NCBI GenBank assembly: GCA_900313615.1
Contig: OMRP01000010.1
Coordinates: 19,535-83,534, forward strand
Origin: an uncultured Prevotellaceae bacterium
Lineage (GTDB): Bacteria > Bacteroidota > Bacteroidia > Bacteroidales > Bacteroidaceae
Direction: 5' to 3'
Length of the DNA: 64,000 nt
This document shows positions 38,401 through 46,650 of the stretch, one piece after another (position 1 is the stretch's first letter; each line of letters begins with the position of its first letter). The notes under the pieces were generated by a model. The model had not been told where the DNA came from and searched no databases. It saw only the letters and a program-made list of their open reading frames with translations. The translations under genes and the position numbers were made by a program.

Positions 38401-39069
38401 TTACAATCTCCAACCTACGCCGCAAACATTAACTAACGTGTCACCATATATTTTCTCCATCTTATACCAATCGTATTCACTTCTGTCTTCTCTTTTCTTT
38501 ATACCATGACAATCATAATATAAGTCATGCATCATCCATATTTCTTCAGCTGTACATGTTGCGTCGGGGTTGACAAGTCTGCATTTGGCAATTTTGAAAC
38601 CATCCTTGTCAAAGTGAACGGCTGCTCCTTCATCCACAAAACGCATCTTGAATGTTTTGGCATCTATATGGTAAATGGGGTATCTTATTGTCCATCCGTT
38701 ACTGTTGGGCATAATGTCTCCTACAATAAAGATATCTTCACCATACCTGTTACTATAGATAGTGGGGAAACCATCATTGTAATACTCATTTCTGAAAAGC
38801 ACTTTTCGGGGAGAGTCATCGTTTTCTTCTGTGTAACATCTTATCAAGTCGCTGTCCCTTGAAAGATAAATCAATCTTCCCTTTTCCTCATACACGATAA
38901 TACGCGATGGATTTTGTTTATATATGGAAGAGTCTGTATTTGCTTTATCACATTGTTGTGGATGAAGACACTCGTGCGTCTCTTCTTCCGTCGTGATATG
39001 TTTTGGTATGGCAACAATTATAATTGCGATAAATAATGTCACGATGAAGCCAATTAAATACTTTTTCAT
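38401..39069 (-). CDS. Unknown membrane-anchored or secreted protein
   Basis: A 222-residue protein with one N-terminal hydrophobic segment (YLIGFIVTLFIAIIIVAI) and a soluble remainder, mostly predicted beta (IYSNRYGEDIFIVGD). Two Cys pairs lie at either end of the soluble part (ECLHPQQC; CRLV...CTAEE), which may form disulfides outside the inner membrane. Not recognised. It is in the first accessory operon, with a 131-base gap after the RDD protein. Confidence 0.6.
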   Translation of the reverse strand: MKKYLIGFIVTLFIAIIIVAIPKHITTEEETHECLHPQQCDKANTDSSIYKQNPSRIIVYEEKGRLIYLSRDSDLIRCYTEENDDSPRKVLFRNEYYNDGFPTIYSNRYGEDIFIVGDIMPNSNGWTIRYPIYHIDAKTFKMRFVDEGAAVHFDKDGFKIAKCRLVNPDATCTAEEIWMMHDLYYDCHGIKKREDRSEYDWYKMEKIYGDTLVNVCGVGWRL

Positions 39070-39200
39070 TTCCTATGTTCTAACGTTATTGAAAAAACTC
39101 TCACGTACATTTCGTGCTGACAAATAAAATAATGGCTGTTAAATAGGCTGCTCGAATCAGCCCCAATCCGTATCTGTTCATGTCTCTTATTTGGTTAGAT

Positions 39201-40391
39201 TTAAATAGCTCTTTTCACACTTTTTTTGAAGACAATAGTGTCCGTACCCATATCAATGAGCGATTGATTCTTGAACGGCACTGTGCAGTCCAATACAACG
39301 AAGAACAGCAAGCTTAATTCCCCGGCTTTCAGGTTTAAGTAGGGATGTATGAATGCCGTAAGAATTAATAATAAACCCAGTACACCAGCCCGAAAGAAGA
39401 CCTCTTTCCATCCCATTGGAGTGCCATCTTCTTTCCGGACTTCGCCGCCCATGATTCTTTTCCCTAACGAAGCCTTGAAAAGCAAGTCACAAAGCAAATA
39501 ATATAGAAAATTAACAAGAATCATGATAAATACATACTTTTGATAAACGTCCATTAAACTTTTCTTGTATTCGTAGTCTTCATAATCATCATCATTTCTT
39601 ATTTTAGAAATACCATCTTGATAATATTCGTAAATGGTTTTAGGAACAGATACAACTTGATAATTATTCATTTTTTCCCGTAATGGACTTAAATTTGTCA
39701 TTTCAGAGTATTTGCCGACCTTTCTCAAACGATCATTCCTTTTTATTACAGAGTCAATTTCTTGTTGTCTTTTGTCAATCTCTTGTTGGGTTATATAGCT
39801 TATTCGTTTTTCTGTTTTAAATGAAGCTTTTTTGATTTCTTTAGGTTCCCAACTTGAGAGACCGATGAATGTTCCCAATTCTGAACCAGATTTACCACTG
39901 CAAAGCGTCATTCCAACGGTTAAGAAGATGGCTGCTATTGCAATTTTGTCAATCATTGTACTTGCAATTCTTCGTTCTAACGATAGAATGGTGTATGAAT
40001 GTTCTTTTTTACTAATTCGTTGTGTTGTTAGTTGCTTTATCTTCTTTTTAAGTACACATAGACGGTTAGGCTTATGTCCTTTTAGGGGCGTTTTTTTTTT
40101 AAGAAGCCAAATACTCACCATAAGTACAGCTCCACCTAAACCATATAACAGAAATTCTGACCTATCATAATAGTCAAGATCAAATTCTTGGAATGGATAC
40201 AGTGTTTTATCTGCAGAATCCGTAGTATAAGTGGACAAACAAAAAAGGTTATAGATAAGCCATAGTACTATAATAGCGTATTGATATCCTTTTAACATAG
40301 GTAATAACTTTTTTTCCTGTTGGTTTTTACCACAATATTTACAGAATAAGGAATTATCCTCAATCTCCTTTCCACACATTTTACATTTCAT
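39201..40391 (-). CDS. Zinc-ribbon and RDD-domain membrane protein
   Basis: A 396-residue protein. It starts with a zinc ribbon (CKMCGKEI ... FCKYCGKN, two CxxC pairs), then membrane segments near 35-50 and 85-100, a further one near 150, a long polar middle (about 175-275), and a C-terminal RDD-like membrane domain (LFKASLGKRIMGGEVRKEDG). RDD proteins are poorly understood membrane proteins, some tied to ion balance. The same zinc-ribbon plus membrane layout recurs in the second accessory operon. Confidence 0.7.
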   Translation of the reverse strand: MKCKMCGKEIEDNSLFCKYCGKNQQEKKLLPMLKGYQYAIIVLWLIYNLFCLSTYTTDSADKTLYPFQEFDLDYYDRSEFLLYGLGGAVLMVSIWLLKKKTPLKGHKPNRLCVLKKKIKQLTTQRISKKEHSYTILSLERRIASTMIDKIAIAAIFLTVGMTLCSGKSGSELGTFIGLSSWEPKEIKKASFKTEKRISYITQQEIDKRQQEIDSVIKRNDRLRKVGKYSEMTNLSPLREKMNNYQVVSVPKTIYEYYQDGISKIRNDDDYEDYEYKKSLMDVYQKYVFIMILVNFLYYLLCDLLFKASLGKRIMGGEVRKEDGTPMGWKEVFFRAGVLGLLLILTAFIHPYLNLKAGELSLLFFVVLDCTVPFKNQSLIDMGTDTIVFKKSVKRAI

Positions 40392-40400
40392 AATTTTTCT

Positions 40401-40826
40401 TTAGAAGAACAGTTTAATAATACTCCAAATAATAATTGCTATAATGACGAATACGCCTAAACAACATGCACATCCTCTTTTCGCTTGTTCTTGTGAAGCA
40501 TAGCGTTTATAGCATGTTTTACATACATGGTAGGTAGCTCCACTTCGTTGATTGCGAAGTAAAAATTGCTGTTCGTCCTCTCTAATTGAACACATTGGGC
40601 ACTTCCCGTTGTTTATTAAACCTATTTGTTTTAAGAATGAAACAGCATTGGCATCAAATACTATATTTCCACCAAAAGTGTCTTCGCTTGGTTTGTATTC
40701 GTAATATTCCCCATGAAATTCACTCTTGAATCCTGCATCATTGAGTTCTTTACACATGGCATATTCGTATTCTTTGCCACTCATCGCCTTTACTTGTTCT
40801 CTATTATATTTTAACATAAAGTTCAA
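40401..40826 (-). CDS. Cys-rich protein with C-terminal membrane anchor
   Basis: A 141-residue protein with a possible zinc-binding centre (CPMCSIRED ... CKTCYKRY), a further Cys cluster (RGCACCLG), and a C-terminal hydrophobic segment (VFVIIAIIIWSIIKLFF) that would anchor it tail-first. The N-terminal part (SGKEYEYAMCKELNDAGF) resembles the start of restriction-endonuclease-like Mrr/NERD domains but is too short to be sure. It overlaps the upstream gene by four bases. Confidence 0.6.
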   Translation of the reverse strand: MNFMLKYNREQVKAMSGKEYEYAMCKELNDAGFKSEFHGEYYEYKPSEDTFGGNIVFDANAVSFLKQIGLINNGKCPMCSIREDEQQFLLRNQRSGATYHVCKTCYKRYASQEQAKRGCACCLGVFVIIAIIIWSIIKLFF

Positions 40827-41293
40827 CTTTTGATAAATATAAATATACTTATGATTGACGATGTTATATTATATATGAAGAGTAACAGGAGTGCCCTTCT
40901 ATATAAACTCACATCAATACTCATTTCCATAGCATTTAGGTCAATCCCTTCTCTCATATGATAACTTGTTTCATGATTGGGTAGTTGAAAAAGTCGTTCC
41001 AATATATAACCAACAAGTTGGACGATTGTCAGGCCACCTATTATTGATATTATTGCAACCCACCAGGAATTATTAATAAACAAATATACAGGTATAACAA
41101 AGAAAAGGATGATGAAAGGAAAACTAATACACCCAAGACATCCCGTAGTCATTTCTGCACCTATTAACGATGTGTCTTTACGTGGCTTTGAAGCATAGAG
41201 AATGGCTACTCTTAATTGATTGGAAAGCCTCATTCCACGATATAAAAAGCCGATAACAGTGGCAGAAAGAATAATGGTTAATATTGTATTCAT
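40823..41293 (-). CDS. Unknown multi-pass membrane protein
   Basis: A 156-residue protein with three or four hydrophobic segments: residues 2-20, a pair at about 52-88 (FPFIILFFVIPVYLFI) and one at the end. Not recognised. It is translationally coupled (4-base overlap) to the Cys-rich tail-anchored protein, so the two may act together. Confidence 0.6.
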   Translation of the reverse strand: MNTILTIILSATVIGFLYRGMRLSNQLRVAILYASKPRKDTSLIGAEMTTGCLGCISFPFIILFFVIPVYLFINNSWWVAIISIIGGLTIVQLVGYILERLFQLPNHETSYHMREGIDLNAMEMSIDVSLYRRALLLLFIYNITSSIISIFIFIKS

Positions 41294-41302
41294 GATTGTT
41301 CA

Positions 41303-41632
41303 TTAAATTAAGTAATCAAGATCTCCTAATGAATCCATTTCTTCTCTTGGCGTGCCTCTCATCATCTGATTCCAGTTACTAATATACTTTCTTCCTTTAT
41401 TATTGAAAATCTTTTCAAGTAATTTGAGATACTCGTATGTGTTTAGACCACATTGCCGAACCATAGAAGTGTCATACTTCAATGAATCATAAGTCTTTGT
41501 TAAGGCATTAAAAGCCATGACACCTGCAATCATTGGCATATCACCACACAGTTTCATAACCTCTTTCACAGCTTGGTCAAAGCGTTTGCCGATCATTTTT
41601 TCTGGCGAGCTCTTGAAATTGAATAATCCCAT
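41303..41632 (-). CDS. Unknown small soluble protein
   Basis: A 109-residue protein, mainly helical, with no membrane segment or Cys motif. The start MGLFNFKSSPEKMIGKRF is basic. Not recognised. It lies between two membrane-protein genes in the first accessory operon, with gaps of 9 and 18 bases. Confidence 0.55.
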   Translation of the reverse strand: MGLFNFKSSPEKMIGKRFDQAVKEVMKLCGDMPMIAGVMAFNALTKTYDSLKYDTSMVRQCGLNTYEYLKLLEKIFNNKGRKYISNWNQMMRGTPREEMDSLGDLDYLI

Positions 41633-41650
41633 AGTTGATTTATGTTATAG

Positions 41651-41935
41651 TTACTTCTCCTTTATAATGACAATCCCAAAAAGTAATATAGCCACGACTA
41701 CATCCACGATATTCCAGATGGTACGTCCCAAAGCAATTTTGAAAAATGGCTGGAAGAGTAGAGCAAGAGCACCAAATGTAACCATTAACACGGGTTGTTC
41801 CCTCTCATAATATTGATAAGCCAATAATCCAAAACAAATCATGGCAACGAAACGTAAGAGCATATAATACCCGTATGGCATCGCTGCCAGACATAAAAGC
41901 AGCATGGCTGCAACTATCAAACAGAAATATTTCAT
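41651..41935 (-). CDS. Small four-helix membrane protein
   Basis: A 94-residue protein made almost entirely of hydrophobic segments (four likely helices) with the motif MPYGYYMLLRF and RTIWNIVD. It resembles small Bacteroidetes membrane proteins of the DUF6804 kind, from memory. The function is unknown. Confidence 0.6.
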   Translation of the reverse strand: MKYFCLIVAAMLLLCLAAMPYGYYMLLRFVAMICFGLLAYQYYEREQPVLMVTFGALALLFQPFFKIALGRTIWNIVDVVVAILLFGIVIIKEK

Positions 41936-41969
41936 TGCAGTATTACTTTTTAATCAGTTAGTAAATATT

Positions 41970-42404
41970 TTAGATGTACTCTTTTGACAGAATAAAAAAA
42001 ACAAAAATCACATAGAAAACAATCATTTCGATATAAGTTAGGATTGCCCCGAAATAGTACCAAAAGCCATGACCTATGTCTGATATTATACCATCATATG
42101 GGTGGAGAAACAAAATGTCGAACCCATGAATTAAACCAAAAATACACAAAAGGATAGGGATGACAGCCAACCATATATTCCCTTTCACAAGCCATTTTGC
42201 TCCCATGGCCACTAACCACATGATAGTCCATGCCAAAGGTAACAGAAAACCTCGCAGAGTATCAAGGCTGAACCAATTGTGCCATGATATATTCGCGAAA
42301 AAGTGTGCCGCCCCTGCAAAAAAAAGAAAGTGAAACATGTCAACAATCGCAGCAAAGACCGCAGCAGCCAGTATGGCTCCAATAAATCTTAATACATAGC
42401 CCAT
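41970..42404 (-). CDS. Unknown multi-pass membrane protein, first gene of the accessory operon
   Basis: A 144-residue protein with about four hydrophobic segments. ATG 42404 (MGYVLRFIGAIL) is preferred, because an upstream extension to 42515 reads through the structured leader and adds an Arg/Trp-rich segment of doubtful meaning. Not recognised. Transcription probably starts near 42727 and passes through a 137-base inverted repeat before reaching this gene. Confidence 0.55.
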   Translation of the reverse strand: MGYVLRFIGAILAAAVFAAIVDMFHFLFFAGAAHFFANISWHNWFSLDTLRGFLLPLAWTIMWLVAMGAKWLVKGNIWLAVIPILLCIFGLIHGFDILFLHPYDGIISDIGHGFWYYFGAILTYIEMIVFYVIFVFFILSKEYI

Positions 42405-42741
42405 AGCCCATGTGTTTAAACATTTCCGCCAGGCTCCAAGACGGATATAAAACAAAATTCTTGATCTCAGCCAAAAACAATACAAAACGTGGAGCCTTTC
42501 TGATGCCCGCTTCACGTATTGAGGCTCCGGAAATCGCCCTGTCAGTGGAAGACGAGCAACGTCGAAGCCCCACGTGTATAATCATACACCAAGGGGCGTC
42601 ACGTTGCCTTGTTTCTGACTGACATTTGAATTTTCCGGATTCCAATACGTCAAAACCAAAGCGCAGTAAACGCCTGTATGTAATTGTCTGACTGACAATG
42701 AACGTCACCGATAGGTGCCTCACACAATCAGCCGATGCAAA
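42405..42741 (-). promoter_or_regulatory. Long structured leader with its own promoter
   Basis: On the minus strand TATATTTG (42738-42745 region, ahead of TGC) is a -7 box, giving a leader of more than 300 bases. The leader is less AT-rich than its surroundings. It holds the long imperfect inverted repeat listed separately, an extra GGAGCC/GGCTCC pairing (42491-42496 with 42523-42528), and two copies of CTGACTGACA (42615-42624 and 42688-42697). An open frame through it (to 42340) overlaps the membrane-protein gene and is not credible as a gene. Confidence 0.55.
42514..42650. repeat. 137-base imperfect inverted repeat (cruciform or long RNA hairpin)
   Basis: Six arm pairs nest around a centre near 42582: ACGTATTG/CAATACGT (42514-42521, 42643-42650), CCGGAAA/TTTCCGG (42527, 42632), GTCAGT/ACTGAC (42541, 42618), GCAACGT/ACGTTGC (42556, 42601), GCCCC/GGGGC (42567, 42593) and GTGTAT/ATACAC (42574, 42584). 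The order is kept and the gaps are small. It lies in the leader of the first accessory operon. It could be a structured RNA, a mobile miniature element or a recombination site. Confidence 0.75.
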
Positions 42742-42841
42742 TATAAATAAAAAAACTCAAACATATTCATTATTTGTATATTATTGCTCTTTTAGAGTGC
42801 AAATATATTTTATTCTGTTATACTTGCCAAGCAAAATCCAA

Positions 42842-42878
42842 TCACAAGGCTTGTGAAAGTTGAACTTTTACCTTGTGA
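42842..42878. promoter_or_regulatory. Nested palindromes downstream of the SnoaL-like gene
   Basis: CACAAGGCTTGTG (42843-42855) is a palindrome. In addition TCACAAGG (42842) pairs with CCTTGTGA (42871-42878) around AAAGTTGAACTTT. The first palindrome recurs, with only its central base changed, at 44221-44233. It lies ahead of a TATATTTG box on the minus strand (42800-42807). Confidence 0.55.
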
Positions 42879-42909
42879 AGTCCTAAAAAAGAATAATAAA
42901 TTGACGTTG

Positions 42910-44142
42910 TTATTCCCAGACAACCAAGTCCCTAGGCAATGTCACCTTTTTTGCCTCACCTCGTTCACCAGTTACAAAATAGTTTTTGGCAAGACCTTCA
43001 TCGAATTCCTTCACAAATGAAGAGCGAATCCTGGCGCATTTCTCATTGATGGAATTGAGCAAAGGATTTGTAACATCCTCTATACTTTGAATTGTTCGCT
43101 TGCTCAATCCCATAGGCTTCAAAATCTTATATATATCTTGCAATTCCTCCCTATAATCAGTCAATTCCTTAAATGCAATACCTTCTGGATGCTTTAGGAA
43201 CAAGAAATACACTGCCTTAACAAGCGGTTCCATCTTTACCTCGATGTCATTATAGTCGGGTAACAAAATTTTATAGTCTTTGGTGATGATGAGCCTACTT
43301 AGTTGTGCCTTCGTCTTGAACAGCCCTCTGAACGTCCATTCGTTGATGCCTTTACTCCTCAACTTTTGTATTCTAACATCCATATCCTCTAGAATTGTCA
43401 GACTTACAAATTCTTGGTCTTCATTGAGTGCTAGGATACAAGGAATGTGGTTATTCTCCTTGCAACTTACAATAAGGTTGTGGTATTCCGTATACATCAC
43501 GAAACGGCATTTTTTGTCGTCAAAGCTATGAATTTCCACCAAAACGTCGTATGACAGCCCGTCGCATGTGAATGATAGTTGGCAATGAGAGTTCTTCAAT
43601 TCGTATGGTGTAGCCCATGTGATAGCCTTGTTGCCCACTTCCGTTTTGATATACTGTTCTATTGCTGCCACAGCAGCCGCTTGTTCATGCAATGATGTCT
43701 GAGTTATGACTCCAAATGGAGACCTGCCTCCTAATTGCTTGCACCACCAGTAAGGCGAGGGCATCACCTCAATTTCTTTGATAAGTCCATCCTCTATTTT
43801 CATGCGATGCATCATGTCTTGATACTCGCCGTCAATGGTAATAATAGCACATGACCTTTCAGCTGACCCATCAACATCCGCCTTATAACACTTCTTTGAA
43901 TAATGAAGAGAATCAAACACCTGAGCCATTAACTTCAGATAGTTTTCCTTTCCTTTGATGACTTTATACGGCTCGCCTCCTTTCCAGATTATGTTCTCAT
44001 CCAGATAAGGCGCGACGAAACTCATGTCCAGTCTGTTCCAGCACATACATATCAGTTCCGCGGCCTCTCTATATGAAGATAGTTTGCCCGGATTTTCTTT
44101 CTTGGCAGCATTCTTATTAATGATATAGTCGAAATAATCCAT
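42910..44142 (-). CDS. SnoaL/NTF2-like domain protein with unknown C-terminal domain
   Basis: A 410-residue soluble protein. Residues about 20-145 look like an NTF2-like fold (YREAAELICMCWNRLDMSFV, then GKENYLKLMAQVFDSL and SCAIITIDGEYQDMMHRMKI). The region 170-280 and the helical C-terminal third (FKELTDYREELQDIYKI ... PRDLVVWE) are not recognised. NTF2-like folds serve as enzymes or binding modules. It is a single gene, flanked on both sides by the CACAAG-N-CTTGTG palindrome. Confidence 0.6.
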   Translation of the reverse strand: MDYFDYIINKNAAKKENPGKLSSYREAAELICMCWNRLDMSFVAPYLDENIIWKGGEPYKVIKGKENYLKLMAQVFDSLHYSKKCYKADVDGSAERSCAIITIDGEYQDMMHRMKIEDGLIKEIEVMPSPYWWCKQLGGRSPFGVITQTSLHEQAAAVAAIEQYIKTEVGNKAITWATPYELKNSHCQLSFTCDGLSYDVLVEIHSFDDKKCRFVMYTEYHNLIVSCKENNHIPCILALNEDQEFVSLTILEDMDVRIQKLRSKGINEWTFRGLFKTKAQLSRLIITKDYKILLPDYNDIEVKMEPLVKAVYFLFLKHPEGIAFKELTDYREELQDIYKILKPMGLSKRTIQSIEDVTNPLLNSINEKCARIRSSFVKEFDEGLAKNYFVTGERGEAKKVTLPRDLVVWE

Positions 44143-44220
44143 TCTGATTTGCCATACTTTGAGTACAAAAATACGAATAAAATCCTAATGTTATACATCA
44201 TAAACTAGAAAAGTATCATT

Positions 44221-44233
44221 CACAAGCCTTGTG
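44221..44233. promoter_or_regulatory. CACAAG-N-CTTGTG palindrome upstream of a promoter
   Basis: CACAAGCCTTGTG lies 12 bases ahead of the TTTG of the promoter for the 44300 gene and matches the site at 42843-42855. A shared regulator is possible. Confidence 0.5.
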
Positions 44234-44245
44234 GAAACTTTTTTG

Positions 44246-44277
44246 TTTGGAATATTCGAGGGATTTACCTACTTTTG
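44246..44277 (+). promoter_or_regulatory. Promoter of the 44300 gene
   Basis: TTTG (44246-44249), 20 bases, TACTTTTG (44270-44277). Confidence 0.7.
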
Positions 44278-44299
44278 CAATTAAAAAAACATTTAACGC

Positions 44300-44704
44300 A
44301 TGGCTACACAAGAACAAATAGAATCTTTGAAAATAGACGAAAATGTATTTGAGTTGTTAGAAGACACGACACTTGAGTATCTCGTTCATTTTGCGGCTCC
44401 ATTTACAGGTTGCGACAAGTGCCTTGTTCCAAAGGGGACGGCCTTTGCACCACATTCACCTATGCGAAGCGATGCCCTGTATATACATCTGGTAGACGAA
44501 GAGAATAAAGAATTGTTTGAAAGAATGAGGGCACAGGTGAAGGTAAACTACAATGACCTCTTCAGTCGGCTGCAAGGTTTCTCATTCTTCATCACTGAAG
44601 AGCAACTCAAAATGCTACCACTTGAATTCAGGAGCGGTAGTGTTGAGCGTGTACTGGAGATAATAAGACAATTGCGTTCTCCTGTTTACCCAATTTTCCA
44701 GTAA
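44300..44704 (+). CDS. Unknown soluble protein
   Basis: A 134-residue protein with no membrane segment. A Cys pair (GCDKC, about residues 38-42) followed by LVPKGTAFAPHSPMRSDALYIHL suggests a beta-rich centre that may bind a metal or nucleotide; the C-terminal part is helical. Not recognised. It has a good promoter with an upstream palindrome and its own terminator, so it is transcribed alone. Confidence 0.6.
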   Translation: MATQEQIESLKIDENVFELLEDTTLEYLVHFAAPFTGCDKCLVPKGTAFAPHSPMRSDALYIHLVDEENKELFERMRAQVKVNYNDLFSRLQGFSFFITEEQLKMLPLEFRSGSVERVLEIIRQLRSPVYPIFQ

Positions 44705-44712
44705 AGGAAATC

Positions 44713-44741
44713 AAGCCAACAATTGAATTTTTGGCTTTTTT
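44713..44741 (+). terminator. Terminator of the 44300 gene
   Basis: AAGCCAA pairs with TTGGCTT around 11 bases, then a T run. Confidence 0.8.
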
Positions 44742-44793
44742 ATCTCGAAATGCCGCTTATCTTATGAAACGATAATGTATATCTTTTGTTTTA

Positions 44794-44825
44794 TTTGCGG
44801 ATTTCATTATTTTTTCCGATATTTG
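44794..44825 (+). promoter_or_regulatory. Promoter ahead of the structured leader of the pRiA4b-like gene
   Basis: TTTG (44794-44797), 20 bases, GATATTTG (44818-44825; one mismatch to TAnnTTTG). Confidence 0.55.
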
Positions 44826-44870
44826 CAATGAAGATTCATCTGGTTATAAGGTTTTCAAGTTCCTCTTGTT

Positions 44871-44972
44871 ATGGAGATAAAAGAAGAAAAAGGAAGCCGC
44901 TTGTCAGCGGCGAAGATAACGGACAATACCTTGTCCGTTCACGTTGATGGGCTCTGGGCTATTGGCTTCTAA
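44871..44972 (+). CDS. Possible 33-residue leader peptide
   Basis: ATG at 44871 opens a 33-codon frame ending TAA at 44972, with the peptide ending VHVDGLWAIGF. Two strong hairpins lie inside it: GCCGC/GCGGC (44896-44911) and AACGGACAA/TTGTCCGTT (44918-44939). The overlap of a short frame and hairpins in a leader resembles a translation-controlled leader, but coding is unproven. Confidence 0.3.
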   Translation: MEIKEEKGSRLSAAKITDNTLSVHVDGLWAIGF

Positions 44973-45025
44973 CTCCTTACAACTGGTACTTGTGGAAGTT
45001 GAATAATGTTTTAAATCCATATTTT

Positions 45026-45988
45026 ATGGCAAAGATCAAAAGGACAAAACTGTCAAACAAGAAAGACAAACAGAAGATGCCCTTTTCTTTTGATGAGTTG
45101 CTCGATTCTCTGCCGAAGGACGTAGCTGATGAAATGAGAAAACATAATATTCAGAGTTTCGAAGAATTGTTAGGCTTTATGTTGATGAACGGTATAGACC
45201 CTCTCAAAGTGGCTTCTCTTTCCAACGATAAGCTCTTGAATAACGACTTCGACATGAATGATGTTATGATTGCCGATGATAGTGATGACGACATCGGTGA
45301 TGACAATAACGGCTTTGGCGATGAAGATTATCTGCTTGGCTTAAAGTTGCCCAAGCAGAAATTTATCGGGCTGATGAAACGAGAGTTCCATATTCGAATC
45401 AAATTGAACAATGCCCCAGTCCCGATTTGGCGCGAACTTGTTGTTCCGTCAAACATCACTATGGAATTGTTAGCATATGTGTTGATTAATGCGATGGGTT
45501 GGAAACATGAACACTTGTATCAGTTCGTAGGAAAGAACAATCTTTATTATGTGAATTCCAGACAGATGAAGGAGGAGACTGACAGTTTCATGGCTTTCTT
45601 TGCTCGTGCACGATATAAGAACAGCGAAGATACATCGCTGGAGATGGTTTTGCAACCTAAGGGTGAGCGTCTGAAGTTTGAGTATGACTTCGGAGATTCA
45701 TGGACACACGATCTATGGGTAAAGGGTGCACGTGACTATGCTCATGGCGAGGAGCCTGTCATAAAACTGATAAAAGCCCATGGTGAATGCCCGCCAGAAG
45801 ATTGCGGCGGAGTTTGGGGATATGACTATCTTCTTGAGTTGAATAATAAGAAGCGCAAGTCCGCTGAAGACAAGGAACGCTTGGAATGGTACGATATTCC
45901 CACGGATTATGACCCGGAAGACTGTGACTTGGAATGTCTGAAAGAAGATGTGGAGTCGTTATGGAATGAAATCAAAGAGGAAATGTAA
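45026..45988 (+). CDS. Plasmid pRiA4b ORF-3 family protein
   Basis: A 320-residue soluble protein. The C-terminal half from about 125 matches the pRiA4b ORF-3 family: FHIRIKLNNAPVPIWRELVV, NAMGWKHEHLYQF, KFEYDFGDSWTHDLWV and CPPEDCGGVWGYDYLLE. The N-terminal part is helical with an acidic stretch (MIADDSDDDIGDDNN). The family is frequent on plasmids and in accessory regions; its activity is not established. ATG 45026 is preferred over an in-frame TTG at 44990. Confidence 0.85.
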   Translation: MAKIKRTKLSNKKDKQKMPFSFDELLDSLPKDVADEMRKHNIQSFEELLGFMLMNGIDPLKVASLSNDKLLNNDFDMNDVMIADDSDDDIGDDNNGFGDEDYLLGLKLPKQKFIGLMKREFHIRIKLNNAPVPIWRELVVPSNITMELLAYVLINAMGWKHEHLYQFVGKNNLYYVNSRQMKEETDSFMAFFARARYKNSEDTSLEMVLQPKGERLKFEYDFGDSWTHDLWVKGARDYAHGEEPVIKLIKAHGECPPEDCGGVWGYDYLLELNNKKRKSAEDKERLEWYDIPTDYDPEDCDLECLKEDVESLWNEIKEEM

Positions 45989-46125
45989 GTGTGAATTATC
46001 ACAAACTGGAACCAGACATGCATATTGTTATTTTCCGATGTCATATATGACCCCATAGTGGAGACCGAGAGTACCAGTAAAAAACTTGGCTCTGCACTCG
46101 TATTTCTATGGAAATTGTGACCGAT

Positions 46126-46158
46126 AAAGCGGCGCATCCTATGTGGGTGCACCGCTTT
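46126..46158. terminator. Terminator-like hairpin between converging units
   Basis: AAAGCGG-GCA-CC pairs with GG-TGC-CCGCTTT. The rest of 45989-46275 holds no gene; GAAATTCGTGTT occurs twice there, 21 bases apart (46173 and 46194). Confidence 0.7.
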
Positions 46159-46275
46159 GGTATATAAAAAAAGAAATTCGTGTTCTATTCGTGGAAATTC
46201 GTGTTACAGAATAATAGTTCTTTCATATAGACTATAATTAGAATTGGTGTAAGCGCATGGTTTGCAACTATTTAG

Positions 46276-46623
46276 TCAATCTCCTTTAAACATACCAATA
46301 AATGTCATTATACCAAATAATGTAACGCCAATACCAACAACCCATCCATTGAGAATATTTGTATCATAGAAATGATGGAGTATAAAACATAAAAAAGCAT
46401 ATCCAACTCCTACCCTGTAGAACAATTTGTATATTATATTAAATATGATGGTTCCTTTATGATTATCATTATAGGAATCGTTATAGTCATCTGTTGTGTC
46501 TTGCTGTTGGCTATTTTGATCGTCTTCTTCCTGCCATTCGCCACAGTATTTACACTTTTTGGCAACAGCCAAAATCTCTTCGCCGCAATACGGGCATCTT
46601 CTTGTTTCTAGTTCCATAGTCAT
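46276..46623 (-). CDS. Zinc-ribbon membrane protein (paralogous 5' end, copy 1)
   Basis: A 115-residue protein: an N-terminal zinc ribbon RCPYCGEEILAVAKKCKYCG, a polar Asp/Gln/Asn linker, and two or three hydrophobic segments. The first about 75 bases are nearly the same as in the two upstream genes, while the rest is unrelated. Last gene of the second accessory operon. Confidence 0.65.
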   Translation of the reverse strand: MTMELETRRCPYCGEEILAVAKKCKYCGEWQEEDDQNSQQQDTTDDYNDSYNDNHKGTIIFNIIYKLFYRVGVGYAFLCFILHHFYDTNILNGWVVGIGVTLFGIMTFIGMFKGD

Positions 46624-46650
46624 TTATATAACTAAAACATGACAAAACTA

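Noticed and set aside
42340-42723. 127-codon frame through the structured leader
   Set aside because: It overlaps the better-supported membrane-protein gene, and the bases are explained by the inverted repeat. I keep the possibility that it is part of a multi-copy element.
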